Translations under genes and position numbers: made by a program
Origin: F23-B02 sp963625655
GTDB taxonomy: Bacteria > Bacillota > Clostridia > Oscillospirales > Oscillospiraceae
Assembly (NCBI GenBank): GCA_963625655.1
Contig: CAVFTS010000029.1
Span: forward strand, 1 to 22,898
Direction: 5' to 3'
Length of the DNA stretch: 22,898 nt
Shown here: piece after piece, positions 7,341 through 15,642 of the stretch
How the letters are laid out: every line of letters starts with the position of its first letter
Numbering within the stretch: position 1 is the first letter of the stretch
The notes under the pieces: model-generated
Seen by the model: the letters and a program-made list of their open reading frames with translations, nothing else
What the model was told of the DNA's origin: nothing
Database searches by the model: none

Positions 7341-8347
7341 CAGCAAGAAACAGCATAATTCCCGTTTTTGTGCCGCATTTGGGATGCCCGAATGACTGTG
7401 TGTTCTGCAATCAGCGCCGTATTTCCGGGGAAAAGGAAGCGGCGACGGCGGAAACGGTGAAGAACGCCATAGAGAAAGCAGCCGCTCTGACCCCTTCGGG
7501 GACAAAGCGGCAATTGGCGTTTTATGGAGGCAGCTTTACTGCGATACCGAAAGCCAGTCAGACGGAGCTTTTGAGGGCGGCGGCGCCCTATCTTGAGGAC
7601 GGTACCATAGGCTCGATACGCCTATCTACACGCCCTGACGCAATAGACGGCGAGGTACTAAAAAGGCTCAAGCACTACGGCGTAAGGACGATTGAACTCG
7701 GCGCTCAGTCGATGGACGACAGGGTGCTGGCACTCTCCGGCAGGGGTCACAGCGCAAAGGACGTGGAGGACGCCTCACGGCTCATCATGGCGGACGGCTT
7801 TGAGCTTATCCTGCAAATGATGACGGGACTTCCCGGAGACAGCGAGGAGACGGCGATCGAGACCGCACGGCGCATGATAGCTCTGCATCCGAACGGGGTT
7901 CGGATATACCCGACGGTCATCGTGCGTGACACGGCGCTTTACGATATGTGGCGCAGCGGCAGCTACACGGAGCATGACGTGGAGGCGGCGGTAAGCGTGT
8001 GCGCACGTCTTGTGCCGATGTTTGAGGAGGCGGGGATACCGATAATCCGGCTCGGTCTGAATCCGACGGAGGAGCTGTCGGGGGGAGCCGCAGTAGGCGG
8101 AGCGTATCACCCGGCGCTCGGCGAGCTTGTGTATTCACGCATCATGCTCAATTCCGCAAGGAAGCTGCTTTCCGACGTTCACGGAGGCAGCGTGACGCTT
8201 GGAGTAAATGCAAGCGACGTTTCGAAAACGGTCGGACAGCACCGCTGCAATGTTGAGACGCTTAGGCGTGAGTATTCGCTCGATGCGCTGAAAATCAAAA
8301 GCTGTGACACGGAAAAAGGCAAAATCGTTATACTCGGTATTGAATAA
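7337..8347 (+). CDS. Radical SAM protein, Elp3-like without acetyltransferase domain
   Basis: A 336-residue radical S-adenosylmethionine enzyme. The [4Fe-4S] cluster motif CxxxCxxC is Cys17, Cys21 and Cys24 in GCPNDCVFCNQRRISG. The glycine-rich strand AFYGGSFTAIP follows at about 61-71, and TRPDAID and the IELGAQSMDDRVL segment match the Elp3/HemN-like radical SAM core. The C-terminal histone-acetyltransferase-like domain of true Elp3 is missing; what follows the barrel is a short, poorly conserved region. The gene starts inside the rnc stop (ATGA) and is the last gene before the smc promoter region. A gene of this type between rnc and smc is a recurrent arrangement in Clostridia. RNA modification is a reasonable guess from the neighbours, but the substrate is unknown. 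Confidence 0.88.
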   Translation: MTARNSIIPVFVPHLGCPNDCVFCNQRRISGEKEAATAETVKNAIEKAAALTPSGTKRQLAFYGGSFTAIPKASQTELLRAAAPYLEDGTIGSIRLSTRPDAIDGEVLKRLKHYGVRTIELGAQSMDDRVLALSGRGHSAKDVEDASRLIMADGFELILQMMTGLPGDSEETAIETARRMIALHPNGVRIYPTVIVRDTALYDMWRSGSYTEHDVEAAVSVCARLVPMFEEAGIPIIRLGLNPTEELSGGAAVGGAYHPALGELVYSRIMLNSARKLLSDVHGGSVTLGVNASDVSKTVGQHRCNVETLRREYSLDALKIKSCDTEKGKIVILGIE

Positions 8348-8373
8348 CGACAAGGTTTATTATATAGTATAAT
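8340..8373 (+). promoter_or_regulatory. Possible promoter for the smc-ftsY unit
   Basis: The 58-bp gap before smc is AT-rich, unlike its surroundings. TTGAAT (8340-8345) and TATAGT (8363-8368) are separated by 17 nt. A better -10 match, TATAAT at 8368-8373, lacks a good -35 at the right distance. Transcription would start near 8375-8380. No terminator separates the preceding gene, so this would be an internal promoter adding to read-through. Confidence 0.45.
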
Positions 8374-8405
8374 TTACGCAATATTGATGTACAGAGGTAG
8401 AACGC

Positions 8406-11400
8406 TTGTATTTAAAGGCATTGGAGATTCAGGGCTTTAAATCCTTCCCGGAAAAGACCCGAATCGTATTTGAAAAAGAAATAACCGCAATAGTCGGGCC
8501 CAACGGCTCCGGCAAATCGAACATATCGGACGCCATTTTGTGGGTCATGGGCGAGCAGCGCTCAAAAACTCTGAGAGGCGGCAAGATGGAGGACGTCATT
8601 TTCAGCGGAACGGAAAAGCGAGGCGCTTTGGGATTTGCGCAGGTGTCGCTGATAATCGACAACTCCGACCGCATATTTGACTTTGACTGCAATGAGCTTG
8701 TACTCACGAGGCGCTATTACCGCAGCGGAGAGAGCGAATATTATATAAACAGGGAAGCCGTGAGGCTCAAGGATATAAATAACCTCCTGATGGACACCGG
8801 TCTCGGCAGAGACGGCTACTCCATCATCGGACAGGGCAGAATAGCGGAAATCGTGTCCACCAAGAGCACCGACCGCAGAGAAATATTCGAGGAAGCGGCG
8901 GGCATTTCGAGGTACCGCAGCCGCAAGGAGGAGTCCGAGCGCAAGCTTGAAAAGACGGAGGAGAATCTTCTCCGTATCAGTGATAAGATCGACGAGCTTG
9001 AGCTTCAGGTCGAGCCGCTTAAAAAGCAGTCGGAGACTGCGAAGAAGTACCTTGTCCTGCGTGACGAGCTGAGACTGAGGGAGATATCGCTCTGGATGGC
9101 GACGCTTGACAAGCTCCGTGCGCAGTCGGGCGAGATAAACGAGGCGTATAACGAGGCAAAGGCGAGGCTTGACAATGCCCACAGAAGCCTTGAGGCGCTG
9201 TATGCGTCGTCCGAAAATCTGAGCGGCAAGATGCGTGAGAAGGACATCGAGGTCGAAAACGCAAGAGCAAGGCTCTCGGCGGAGGAGGCAAAGGTCGCCG
9301 ACGCAGACGCCGCTGCTGCGGCTCTGCGTGCCAATATCGAAAGCAGCGAAGCGGCGATTGCCCGCATGAAAAAAGACATGGCGGAGGCAAGCGAGCGTGT
9401 GCTTGAGGTCAGCGGAAAGATCGACCTCAACAACAAGCGCATAGCGGAAATTGATGCCGAATTGATGGAGCTTGCCGAAAAAGCCGAATCGACTTCAAAC
9501 GTTATCGACGGCTGCCGCATGAAGCTTGAATCGAGAGAGCGGGCATACCGTGAGCTTGAGGAAAAAACGTCGAGACTGAGCGTTGATACGAGGAGCCTTG
9601 ACGCCAAGATCAATATGCTCTCGGAGATGGAAAAGGACTACGAGGGCTTTTCCAAGGCTGTCAAGACCGTCATGCGTGAGAAAAAGCGGGGCAACCTCCG
9701 AGGCATACACGGCCCCGTCGCAAACCTTCTGCGCACGGATGACGAGTTTGCGCTCGCCATTGAGACTGCGCTCGGCGCCGCAATGCAGAACATTGCGGTC
9801 GATACGCAAAACGACGGACGCAGCGCAATAGAGCTTTTAAAGCGCAGCGATTCCGGAAGGGCGACCTTCCTGCCGGTCGATACGATAAGGGGCAGCGTGA
9901 TGAAGGACGCTCCCGTAAACGATCCCGGCTTTGTCGGCGTGGCATACGACCTTGCGCACTTCGACGAAAGATACGACGGCATATTTGCGAATCTGCTTGG
10001 CAGGACCGTGGTTGCGGAAACGCTGGCGGATGCCGTCCGCATTTCCAAAAACAGCGGCAACCGTCTGCGCATCGTGTCGCTGGACGGTCAGCTCATAAAC
10101 GCCGGCGGCTCCATGACCGGCGGCTCGGCGGCAAAGGGTACGGGCATACTGTCGAGGGCAAACGAGCTTGTGAAGCTCAGAAAGCTCCTTGAGCAAAGGA
10201 TCGGTGAGCTTGATGCCGCAAGGGACGAGCTTGCAAAGTCTGCATCAGCAATGAGCGCACTCAGATATGAGCTTGAGATGGCAAACGACGACCTCAATTC
10301 CGTCAAAAGCGAGATCGGTGCGCACAATGCCGAAAAGCGGGCGACCGAGTCTGCGATATCGCAGCTCAACGCACTCCTCGGCGCACTCTCCGGCGACGGG
10401 GAGGCACGCAAGGCGGCGCTTAACGCCGCCGACGCAGCAAGGGCCGAGACGGAGCGCAGACTCTCGGAGTGCCTTGCATCCCGCAGAACGCTCAGCGAAA
10501 CGGCGGAAGCCGTCAGAGCAAGCATTGCGGAGATAAACGCAAAGAAGCTTGAGCTTGAGGGCAGACGCACGAAGGCGGACAAGGACGCACAGGATAAAAA
10601 CCGAGAGCTTTTGGAGCTTGAGCGGAGCTGCGCAAGACTTGAGCAGAAGAAGGTCACTGCCGATCTTGAGGAAAAGCAGATTCTCGACAAGCTGTGGGAC
10701 AACTATGAGCTGTCGCACACGGCGGCGCAGAGCCTGCGTCAGCCCATCGAGAACCTGCAGAAGGAGAGCCGCAGCATAGCGGATCTCCGTCGGCAGATAA
10801 GCGCCCTCGGCACTCCAAATATCGGAGCCATTGAGGAGTACGAACGTGTAAGCACACGCTACGACTTCCTTACGGGTCAGCGTGACGACGTTGAAAAGGC
10901 GAAGAAGGAGCTGCTCGGCGTTATAAACGACGTGACGGGCGAGATGAAAGAGGTCTTTACAAGAGAGTTTAAGCTCATAGACGAAAACTTCAGAGAGACC
11001 TTCCTTGAGCTGTTCGGCGGCGGCAAGGCGCAGCTCATTCTTGAGGACGAGAGCGATCCGCTTACCTGCGGCATAGACATAAAGGTGCAGCCTCCGGGCA
11101 AGGCGGTGTCGAACATCAGCCTGCTGTCCGGCGGCGAAAAGGCGTTCGTTGCCATAGCGCTGTACTTTGCGATACTCAAGGTCAGACCGACCCCGTTCTG
11201 CGTTATGGACGAGATCGAGGCGGCGCTTGACGAGGCAAACGTCGTGCGCTTTGCGGAGTATCTGCGGCGTGTCTGCTCGAAAACGCAGTTCGTCGTGATA
11301 ACGCACAGGCGAGGCACGATGGAGGAAGCGGACTATCTTTACGGTGTGACGATGCAGGAAAAGGGCGTGTCCAAGGTCATAGAGCTTGACCTTGAGGCGG

Positions 11401-11426
11401 CGCAGAGATCCGTTGAGGAAGGCTGA
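8406..11426 (+). CDS. smc: Chromosome segregation ATPase SMC
   Basis: The SMC subunit of the prokaryotic condensin that extrudes DNA loops with ScpA and ScpB. The 1006-residue protein has an N-terminal head (1-165) with Walker A GPNGSGKSN (31-39) and the IGQGRIAEI segment (141-149). A coiled coil follows to about 410. The hinge (about 412-575) includes GIHGPVANLL and ends in GGSMTGGSA; a second coil runs to about 800. The C-terminal head has the signature LLSGGEKA (906-913) and Walker B CVMDEIEAALDEAN (932-945). Family members are usually near 1180 residues; head and hinge are intact, and the shortfall lies in both arms by roughly 90 residues each. The start is TTG at 8406 behind AGAGGT (8393-8398), giving the canonical MYLKALEIQGFKSF. 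The stop lies 10 bp before ftsY, whose ribosome site overlaps it. Confidence 0.97.
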   Translation: MYLKALEIQGFKSFPEKTRIVFEKEITAIVGPNGSGKSNISDAILWVMGEQRSKTLRGGKMEDVIFSGTEKRGALGFAQVSLIIDNSDRIFDFDCNELVLTRRYYRSGESEYYINREAVRLKDINNLLMDTGLGRDGYSIIGQGRIAEIVSTKSTDRREIFEEAAGISRYRSRKEESERKLEKTEENLLRISDKIDELELQVEPLKKQSETAKKYLVLRDELRLREISLWMATLDKLRAQSGEINEAYNEAKARLDNAHRSLEALYASSENLSGKMREKDIEVENARARLSAEEAKVADADAAAAALRANIESSEAAIARMKKDMAEASERVLEVSGKIDLNNKRIAEIDAELMELAEKAESTSNVIDGCRMKLESRERAYRELEEKTSRLSVDTRSLDAKINMLSEMEKDYEGFSKAVKTVMREKKRGNLRGIHGPVANLLRTDDEFALAIETALGAAMQNIAVDTQNDGRSAIELLKRSDSGRATFLPVDTIRGSVMKDAPVNDPGFVGVAYDLAHFDERYDGIFANLLGRTVVAETLADAVRISKNSGNRLRIVSLDGQLINAGGSMTGGSAAKGTGILSRANELVKLRKLLEQRIGELDAARDELAKSASAMSALRYELEMANDDLNSVKSEIGAHNAEKRATESAISQLNALLGALSGDGEARKAALNAADAARAETERRLSECLASRRTLSETAEAVRASIAEINAKKLELEGRRTKADKDAQDKNRELLELERSCARLEQKKVTADLEEKQILDKLWDNYELSHTAAQSLRQPIENLQKESRSIADLRRQISALGTPNIGAIEEYERVSTRYDFLTGQRDDVEKAKKELLGVINDVTGEMKEVFTREFKLIDENFRETFLELFGGGKAQLILEDESDPLTCGIDIKVQPPGKAVSNISLLSGGEKAFVAIALYFAILKVRPTPFCVMDEIEAALDEANVVRFAEYLRRVCSKTQFVVITHRRGTMEEADYLYGVTMQEKGVSKVIELDLEAAQRSVEEG

Positions 11427-11436
11427 GGAGGCTTAT

Positions 11437-12345
11437 ATGGGTATATTCGACAAAATGTTTTCCGGGCTTACTAAGAGCCGAAAGAATCTTGAGGACTTAG
11501 AGGAGCTCTTCCGTGACTTCGACCCCGACAGTGAGGACTTTTACGACGAGCTTGAGGAGCTTCTCGTGATGAGCGACATGGGTGCGGAGACGACGGCGCA
11601 GCTTCTGTATGACTATAAGCGCATGATCTACCGTCAGCGCATCATGAAGCCGAGACCCGCAAGGGAGGCGCTCGTTTACCTCCTGATGCAGATGCTCAGC
11701 GACAACGACCCCGAAATGAAGCTTACGACCAAACCCTCGGTCGTGCTTATGGTCGGAGTAAACGGCGTCGGAAAGACTACGACGATCGGCAAGCTTGCAT
11801 CCCGCTATAAGGCGGAGGGCAAGAAGGTACTGCTTTGCGCAGGGGACACCTTCAGAGCGGCAGCCGCAGAACAGCTCGACGTGTGGGCGGAGCGCTCCGG
11901 CTCCGATATAGTGCGCCACGAGGAGGGCAGTGACCCCGCATCCGTGGTGTATGACGGAATATGCGCAGCCAAGGCGAGAGATGCGGATATCATCATCATC
12001 GATACCGCCGGAAGGCTGCACAACAAGGCAAACCTCATGAACGAGCTTAATAAGATAAGCCGTGTGGTGCGCCGTGAGCTGCCGGATGCGGATATCGAGA
12101 CGCTGATGGTGCTTGACGCAACGACGGGGCAGAACGGACTCATACAGGCAAAGCAATTTCTTGAGACCGCAGGCATCACCGGCATCGTGCTGACAAAGCT
12201 GGACGGCACCGCCAAGGGCGGCATCGTGTTTGCGATATCAAACGAGCTGAAGCTTCCCGTGAAATATGTCGGCATCGGCGAGGGGATAGACGACCTCATT
12301 CCCTTTGACGCAAAGAACTTTGTGGAGGCGTTGTTTAAGGAATGA
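11437..12345 (+). CDS. ftsY: Signal recognition particle receptor FtsY
   Basis: GTPase that receives the SRP-ribosome complex at the membrane and passes nascent membrane proteins to SecYEG. The 302-residue protein has a short N-terminal helical region (1-95) without the long acidic A domain of Enterobacteria, then the NG domain. Visible motifs are GVNGVGKT (107-114), DTFRAAAAEQL (137-147), DTAGR (189-193), TKLDGTAKGG (253-262) and GIGEGIDDL (279-287). The start is ATG 11437 (MGIFDKMF), 5 nt after a GAGGAGG site at 11425-11431. An upstream in-frame start at 11386 would lie inside smc and has no support. The stop overlaps the ATG of rdgB as ATGA. Confidence 0.97.
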   Translation: MGIFDKMFSGLTKSRKNLEDLEELFRDFDPDSEDFYDELEELLVMSDMGAETTAQLLYDYKRMIYRQRIMKPRPAREALVYLLMQMLSDNDPEMKLTTKPSVVLMVGVNGVGKTTTIGKLASRYKAEGKKVLLCAGDTFRAAAAEQLDVWAERSGSDIVRHEEGSDPASVVYDGICAAKARDADIIIIDTAGRLHNKANLMNELNKISRVVRRELPDADIETLMVLDATTGQNGLIQAKQFLETAGITGIVLTKLDGTAKGGIVFAISNELKLPVKYVGIGEGIDDLIPFDAKNFVEALFKE

Positions 12346-12944
12346 AGCTGATTTTAGCGAGCAACAACAAAAACAAGCTGCGTGAGCTGCGTGAGCTTAT
12401 GTCCGATACGGGCATCGAAATTTTGAGTCAGAGCGAAGCGGGCTGCAACTTTGAGGTCGAGGAAAACGGAACGACCTTTGCCGAGAACGCATACCTCAAG
12501 GCGGAGGCGGTGTATAAGGCAACGGGACTTGCGTCCCTTGCCGACGACTCCGGGCTTGCGGTCGATGCGCTCGACGGCGCACCGGGCATATATTCCGCAC
12601 GATTTGCGCCCGGCGGACACTCCGCCACCGACCATGAGCGCAATGTTTATTTGCTTTCCGTGATGGAAAATGCGGAACACAGAGACGCAAAATTCGTCTG
12701 TAGTATATGCTGTATTATGCCCGGCGGCGACATTATACGCACCGAGGAATACTGCTACGGCGATATAATCCGTGAGCAGAGAGGCACCGGCGGCTTCGGC
12801 TACAACACCGTGTTTCGTCCCAAGGGCTATGACATCACCATGGCGGAAATGAGCGACGAGGAACGCTACTCAATATCGCACCGGGGCAAGGCGCTTCGGG
12901 AGTTTAAGAAGAAACTGAGGGAATACAATGACACTAAGCAGTAA
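12342..12944 (+). CDS. rdgB: XTP/dITP diphosphatase (RdgB/HAM1 family)
   Basis: Hydrolyses non-canonical purine nucleotides (dITP, ITP, XTP) to monophosphates, keeping deaminated bases out of DNA and RNA. The 200-residue protein shows ASNNKNKLRE (6-15), the ADDSGLAVDAL box (67-77) with metal-binding acids, and SISHRGKAL (177-185). The base-recognition loop normally reads GFGYDP; here it is GFGYNT (151-156), with Asn155 replacing the usual Asp. The preceding EEKN consensus is EERY. Four-base overlap with ftsY (ATGA) and 17-bp overlap with yhbY indicate a coupled operon. Overall identity is clear; whether base specificity has changed is open. Confidence 0.94.
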   Translation: MKLILASNNKNKLRELRELMSDTGIEILSQSEAGCNFEVEENGTTFAENAYLKAEAVYKATGLASLADDSGLAVDALDGAPGIYSARFAPGGHSATDHERNVYLLSVMENAEHRDAKFVCSICCIMPGGDIIRTEEYCYGDIIREQRGTGGFGYNTVFRPKGYDITMAEMSDEERYSISHRGKALREFKKKLREYNDTKQ

Positions 12945-13236
12945 GCAAAGAGCACAGCTTCGGGGCATCGCCATGACCGAGGATACGATAATCCAGATTG
13001 GCAAGGCGGGCATTACCGAGAACACGGTGACGGAGGTAAACAATGCGCTGGCGGCCCGTGAGCTTATAAAGGGCAGAGTGCTTGAAAATTCGCTGCTCAC
13101 GGCGGCGGAGGCGGCAAATGCGCTGGCGGAGGCCTGCGGCGCCGAGACCGTGCAGGTCATAGGCAGCAAATTCGTGCTGTTTAAAAGAAACATAAAAGAG
13201 CCGAAAATAGAATTGGTGAAGAGCAGGAAGAAATGA
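12928..13236 (+). CDS. yhbY: YhbY/YqeI family CRM-domain RNA-binding protein
   Basis: A 102-residue single CRM domain, a fold that binds rRNA and is linked to large-subunit assembly. It begins with LSSKQRAQLRG and contains the conserved IQIGKAGIT segment (about 22-30) carrying the GxxG-like loop, followed by the ARELIKGRVLENS stretch (43-55). The ATG at 12928 lies within the end of rdgB, 17 bp before its stop, and the last bases overlap the nadD start. Its position next to nadD and rsfS matches the yqeI-yqeJ-yqeK-yqeL cluster of Bacillus, which supports a ribosome-assembly role. Confidence 0.93.
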   Translation: MTLSSKQRAQLRGIAMTEDTIIQIGKAGITENTVTEVNNALAARELIKGRVLENSLLTAAEAANALAEACGAETVQVIGSKFVLFKRNIKEPKIELVKSRKK

Positions 13237-14411
13237 AGATTGCCATATACGGCGGCACGTTTAATCCGCCGCACAGGGGTCATGTCGAGTCACTGCAAGC
13301 AGTTTACGAGCAGGCAAAGCCGGACAGGGTGCTGGTCATCCCGGCGAGCATACCGCCGCACAAAGAGCTTTCGGCAGGCAGCCCCGACGCAGAAGAGCGC
13401 CTTGAGCTTACGAGGCTTGCGTTTAAAGAGCTTCCGTATGCCGAGGTGACGGATATGGAGCTTACGAGGACGGGCAAAAGCTACACTTCGGACACCGTGG
13501 CGGAGCTTTTGCGTGAGTACCCGGACGCCGAGCTTATGCTCGCCATGGGCACGGATATGTTCCTCAGCTTCGAGACATGGCACGAGTACCGCTATCTGAT
13601 AGAGAATGTGACCATGCTCGTTTTCACCCGCAGGGAGGGTGAGGACGAAAAGATATTCAAATACGGGGAATATCTCGAAAGCGAATACGGAGCCAAGATA
13701 AAATACATTATGCACGACCCGCTGCCGATCTCCTCAACGGAGATACGCAGAATGCTGCCGAAGAGACTCGGTAGAGAGCTTCTGCCCGGCGGAGTTTTCG
13801 CAAGGATCGTGAAAAACGGTGACTACGCCGCAAAGCCGGATTTCCCATGGCTTCGGGAGCAGTCATATGCTTACCTTTCCCCGAAGCGCATCCCTCATGT
13901 GCAGGGCTGCGAGTGGGAGGCTGTGCGGCTTGCAAAGCGCTGGGGCGAATCCGAGGAGGATGCCGCAGAAGCCGGAATTTTGCATGATATAACAAAAAAA
14001 CTTGTGCTTTCCGAACAATTGATATTAAGTGAAAAATATGGTATCATTAACGATGCCTATGAAACGGCGAACGTAAAGCTGCTGCACGCAAAGACGGGTG
14101 CGGCGCTTGCAAGGGATCTTTTTAGCATAAGCGACAGGGTGTACTCGGCGATACGCTGGCACACGACCGGAAAGCCGGACATGACGCTGCTTGAGAAGAT
14201 AATTTACATGGCGGATTACATCGAGCCGAATCGGGACTTTACGGGTGTGGACAAGCTCAGGGAGCTTGCGTACGAGGATCTTGATGCGGCGATGGTGCTG
14301 GGGCTCGAGATGAGCCTTGAGGATATAAGAAGTTATGGGGCGGAGCCGTATGAAGTGACGGTTTCGGCGTATGAGTGGTATAAAGCAAAGCTGACTGAGA
14401 GAGGAAAATGA
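13233..14411 (+). CDS. nadD: Fused nicotinate-nucleotide adenylyltransferase / HD-domain Ap4A hydrolase (NadD-YqeK)
   Basis: A 392-residue two-domain protein. Residues 1-200 form NadD, which joins nicotinate mononucleotide and ATP to nicotinate adenine dinucleotide in NAD synthesis. GGTFNPPHRGH (7-17), MGTDMFLSFETW (105-116) and ISSTEIR (166-172) are present. Residues about 212-390 match YqeK, an HD-domain metallohydrolase of the type that splits Ap4A symmetrically. Its probable metal ligands are His222, His251-Asp252, His285, His310 and Asp328 (in MADYIEPNRDF). In Bacillus these are the separate adjacent genes yqeJ and yqeK. The reading frame runs without interruption through the junction near 200-212, so the fusion is genuine in this sequence. 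The ATG overlaps the yhbY stop (ATGA). Confidence 0.94.
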   Translation: MKIAIYGGTFNPPHRGHVESLQAVYEQAKPDRVLVIPASIPPHKELSAGSPDAEERLELTRLAFKELPYAEVTDMELTRTGKSYTSDTVAELLREYPDAELMLAMGTDMFLSFETWHEYRYLIENVTMLVFTRREGEDEKIFKYGEYLESEYGAKIKYIMHDPLPISSTEIRRMLPKRLGRELLPGGVFARIVKNGDYAAKPDFPWLREQSYAYLSPKRIPHVQGCEWEAVRLAKRWGESEEDAAEAGILHDITKKLVLSEQLILSEKYGIINDAYETANVKLLHAKTGAALARDLFSISDRVYSAIRWHTTGKPDMTLLEKIIYMADYIEPNRDFTGVDKLRELAYEDLDAAMVLGLEMSLEDIRSYGAEPYEVTVSAYEWYKAKLTERGK

Positions 14412-14412
14412 A

Positions 14413-15642
14413 ATGCAGTTATACGGAAATAAAAACAACGGTAAGCACACCGGGGAGAAAAGACAAAAAAGCGAGGAAGAGCTTATTGCCGAGCAGAGAG
14501 CGGTGGACGAGGCCATGAGAGGCTCACGCTCAGGCAAACCCAAAAAGCGCAAGAAAAAGGGTTCCGTAGTTAAAAAGATCCTGCTTGCGATACTGATAAT
14601 CGCAGCGCTGCTTGCCGCCGCATGGTTCATCTTTGTTGAGTTCTTCACCGAAGCGCCCGAAGTCGCACCCGAAGGCAGGGAAGACGGTAAGTTCACCTTC
14701 CTCATCGTCGGACTTGACAAGGTCGGCAACAACACCGATACCATCATGGTCGCACGCTTTGATACCGAGAACGACAATATAAACGTCGTGAGCCTTCCGA
14801 GAGACACTCTCATAAACTCCGAATCCAGCGTCAAGAAGATAAACAGCGTGTACCCCGCAAGCATCAATAACGGCGGCGACGGCTACACCGCTTTGGCGGC
14901 GGCGGTCGAGAAGATGCTGGGATTTGAGATCGATCATGTTGTCGTTATCGACATTCAGGCGGCTGCCGAGATCGTGGACACCATCGGCGGCGTTGAGTTT
15001 GACGTTCCCGTCAACATGAACTACGACGATCCCACTCAGGATCTGCATATCCACATAAACAAGGGACTTCAGAAGCTCAACGGTGAGCAGACCGTTCAAG
15101 TGCTGCGCTTCCGTGCGACCTACGGCATGGGTGACATTGACCGTATCGATGTCCAGCAGGATCTGTTCCGCACAATGGCCTCTCAGATCATAAGCCTCGG
15201 CAACATTCCCAACATCGACGAGCTTATAGGTATTGCGGAAAACAGAGTCGTGACCTATAATACCCATACGGGCGAGCCGCTTACCGGCGACAATATCCGC
15301 TATTTCCTCAAGGAATTCCTTGACCTGAGCAGTGAGGACATCCGGTTTATGAAGATGCCGGCACTGAACTCTTACTGCGGTGAGATATGCAAGGTCAGCT
15401 ATGTATTCCCGGACATCGGCGCATGGGTCGATATGATTAACGAGTGCATTAACCCCTACGACGAAAAGGTAAGCTATGAGGACCTCGACATGGTGACGGT
15501 GATGAACGGAAACTTCTACTACACTACGGAGCCTTTGCGGGGCGGAGTTACGAGCTTCTATCTTTACAGCAGCTATCCCAATGTTGCAGACTACGGTATT
15601 TTGCCGTATTCAAGTATCCTGACAGATGAGGGTGATAATTGA
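14413..15642 (+). CDS. LytR-CpsA-Psr (LCP) family cell-envelope ligase
   Basis: Membrane-anchored enzyme of the family that transfers teichoic-acid-like or other glycopolymers from lipid carriers to peptidoglycan. The 409-residue protein has a basic cytoplasmic tail (1-53, rich in Lys/Arg), one membrane helix (about 54-75) and an extracellular LCP domain. Key residues are visible: Asp109 in NNTDTIMVA, Arg130-Asp131 in SLPRDT, and the RFR...GDIDRIDVQQ segment near 222-240 that contacts the pyrophosphate. It starts 1 bp after the nadD-yqeK stop with GAGAGG upstream, and its stop touches rsfS. A cell-wall gene between NAD and ribosome genes recurs in Clostridia; the polymer transferred is not known. 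Confidence 0.93.
   Translation: MQLYGNKNNGKHTGEKRQKSEEELIAEQRAVDEAMRGSRSGKPKKRKKKGSVVKKILLAILIIAALLAAAWFIFVEFFTEAPEVAPEGREDGKFTFLIVGLDKVGNNTDTIMVARFDTENDNINVVSLPRDTLINSESSVKKINSVYPASINNGGDGYTALAAAVEKMLGFEIDHVVVIDIQAAAEIVDTIGGVEFDVPVNMNYDDPTQDLHIHINKGLQKLNGEQTVQVLRFRATYGMGDIDRIDVQQDLFRTMASQIISLGNIPNIDELIGIAENRVVTYNTHTGEPLTGDNIRYFLKEFLDLSSEDIRFMKMPALNSYCGEICKVSYVFPDIGAWVDMINECINPYDEKVSYEDLDMVTVMNGNFYYTTEPLRGGVTSFYLYSSYPNVADYGILPYSSILTDEGDN

Noticed and set aside
10245..11306. A 353-codon minus-strand frame within smc
   Set aside because: Antisense shadow of the SMC C arm and head; no ribosome site and no family pattern.
11386..11436. Earlier in-frame start for ftsY
   Set aside because: It lies inside smc, lacks a ribosome site, and adds an Arg-rich stretch not found in the family. 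ATG 11437 has GAGGAGG at ideal spacing.
15639..15641. TTG start for rsfS
   Set aside because: ATG 15642 follows immediately, keeps good spacing to GAGGG and overlaps the upstream stop by one base in the usual coupled manner.
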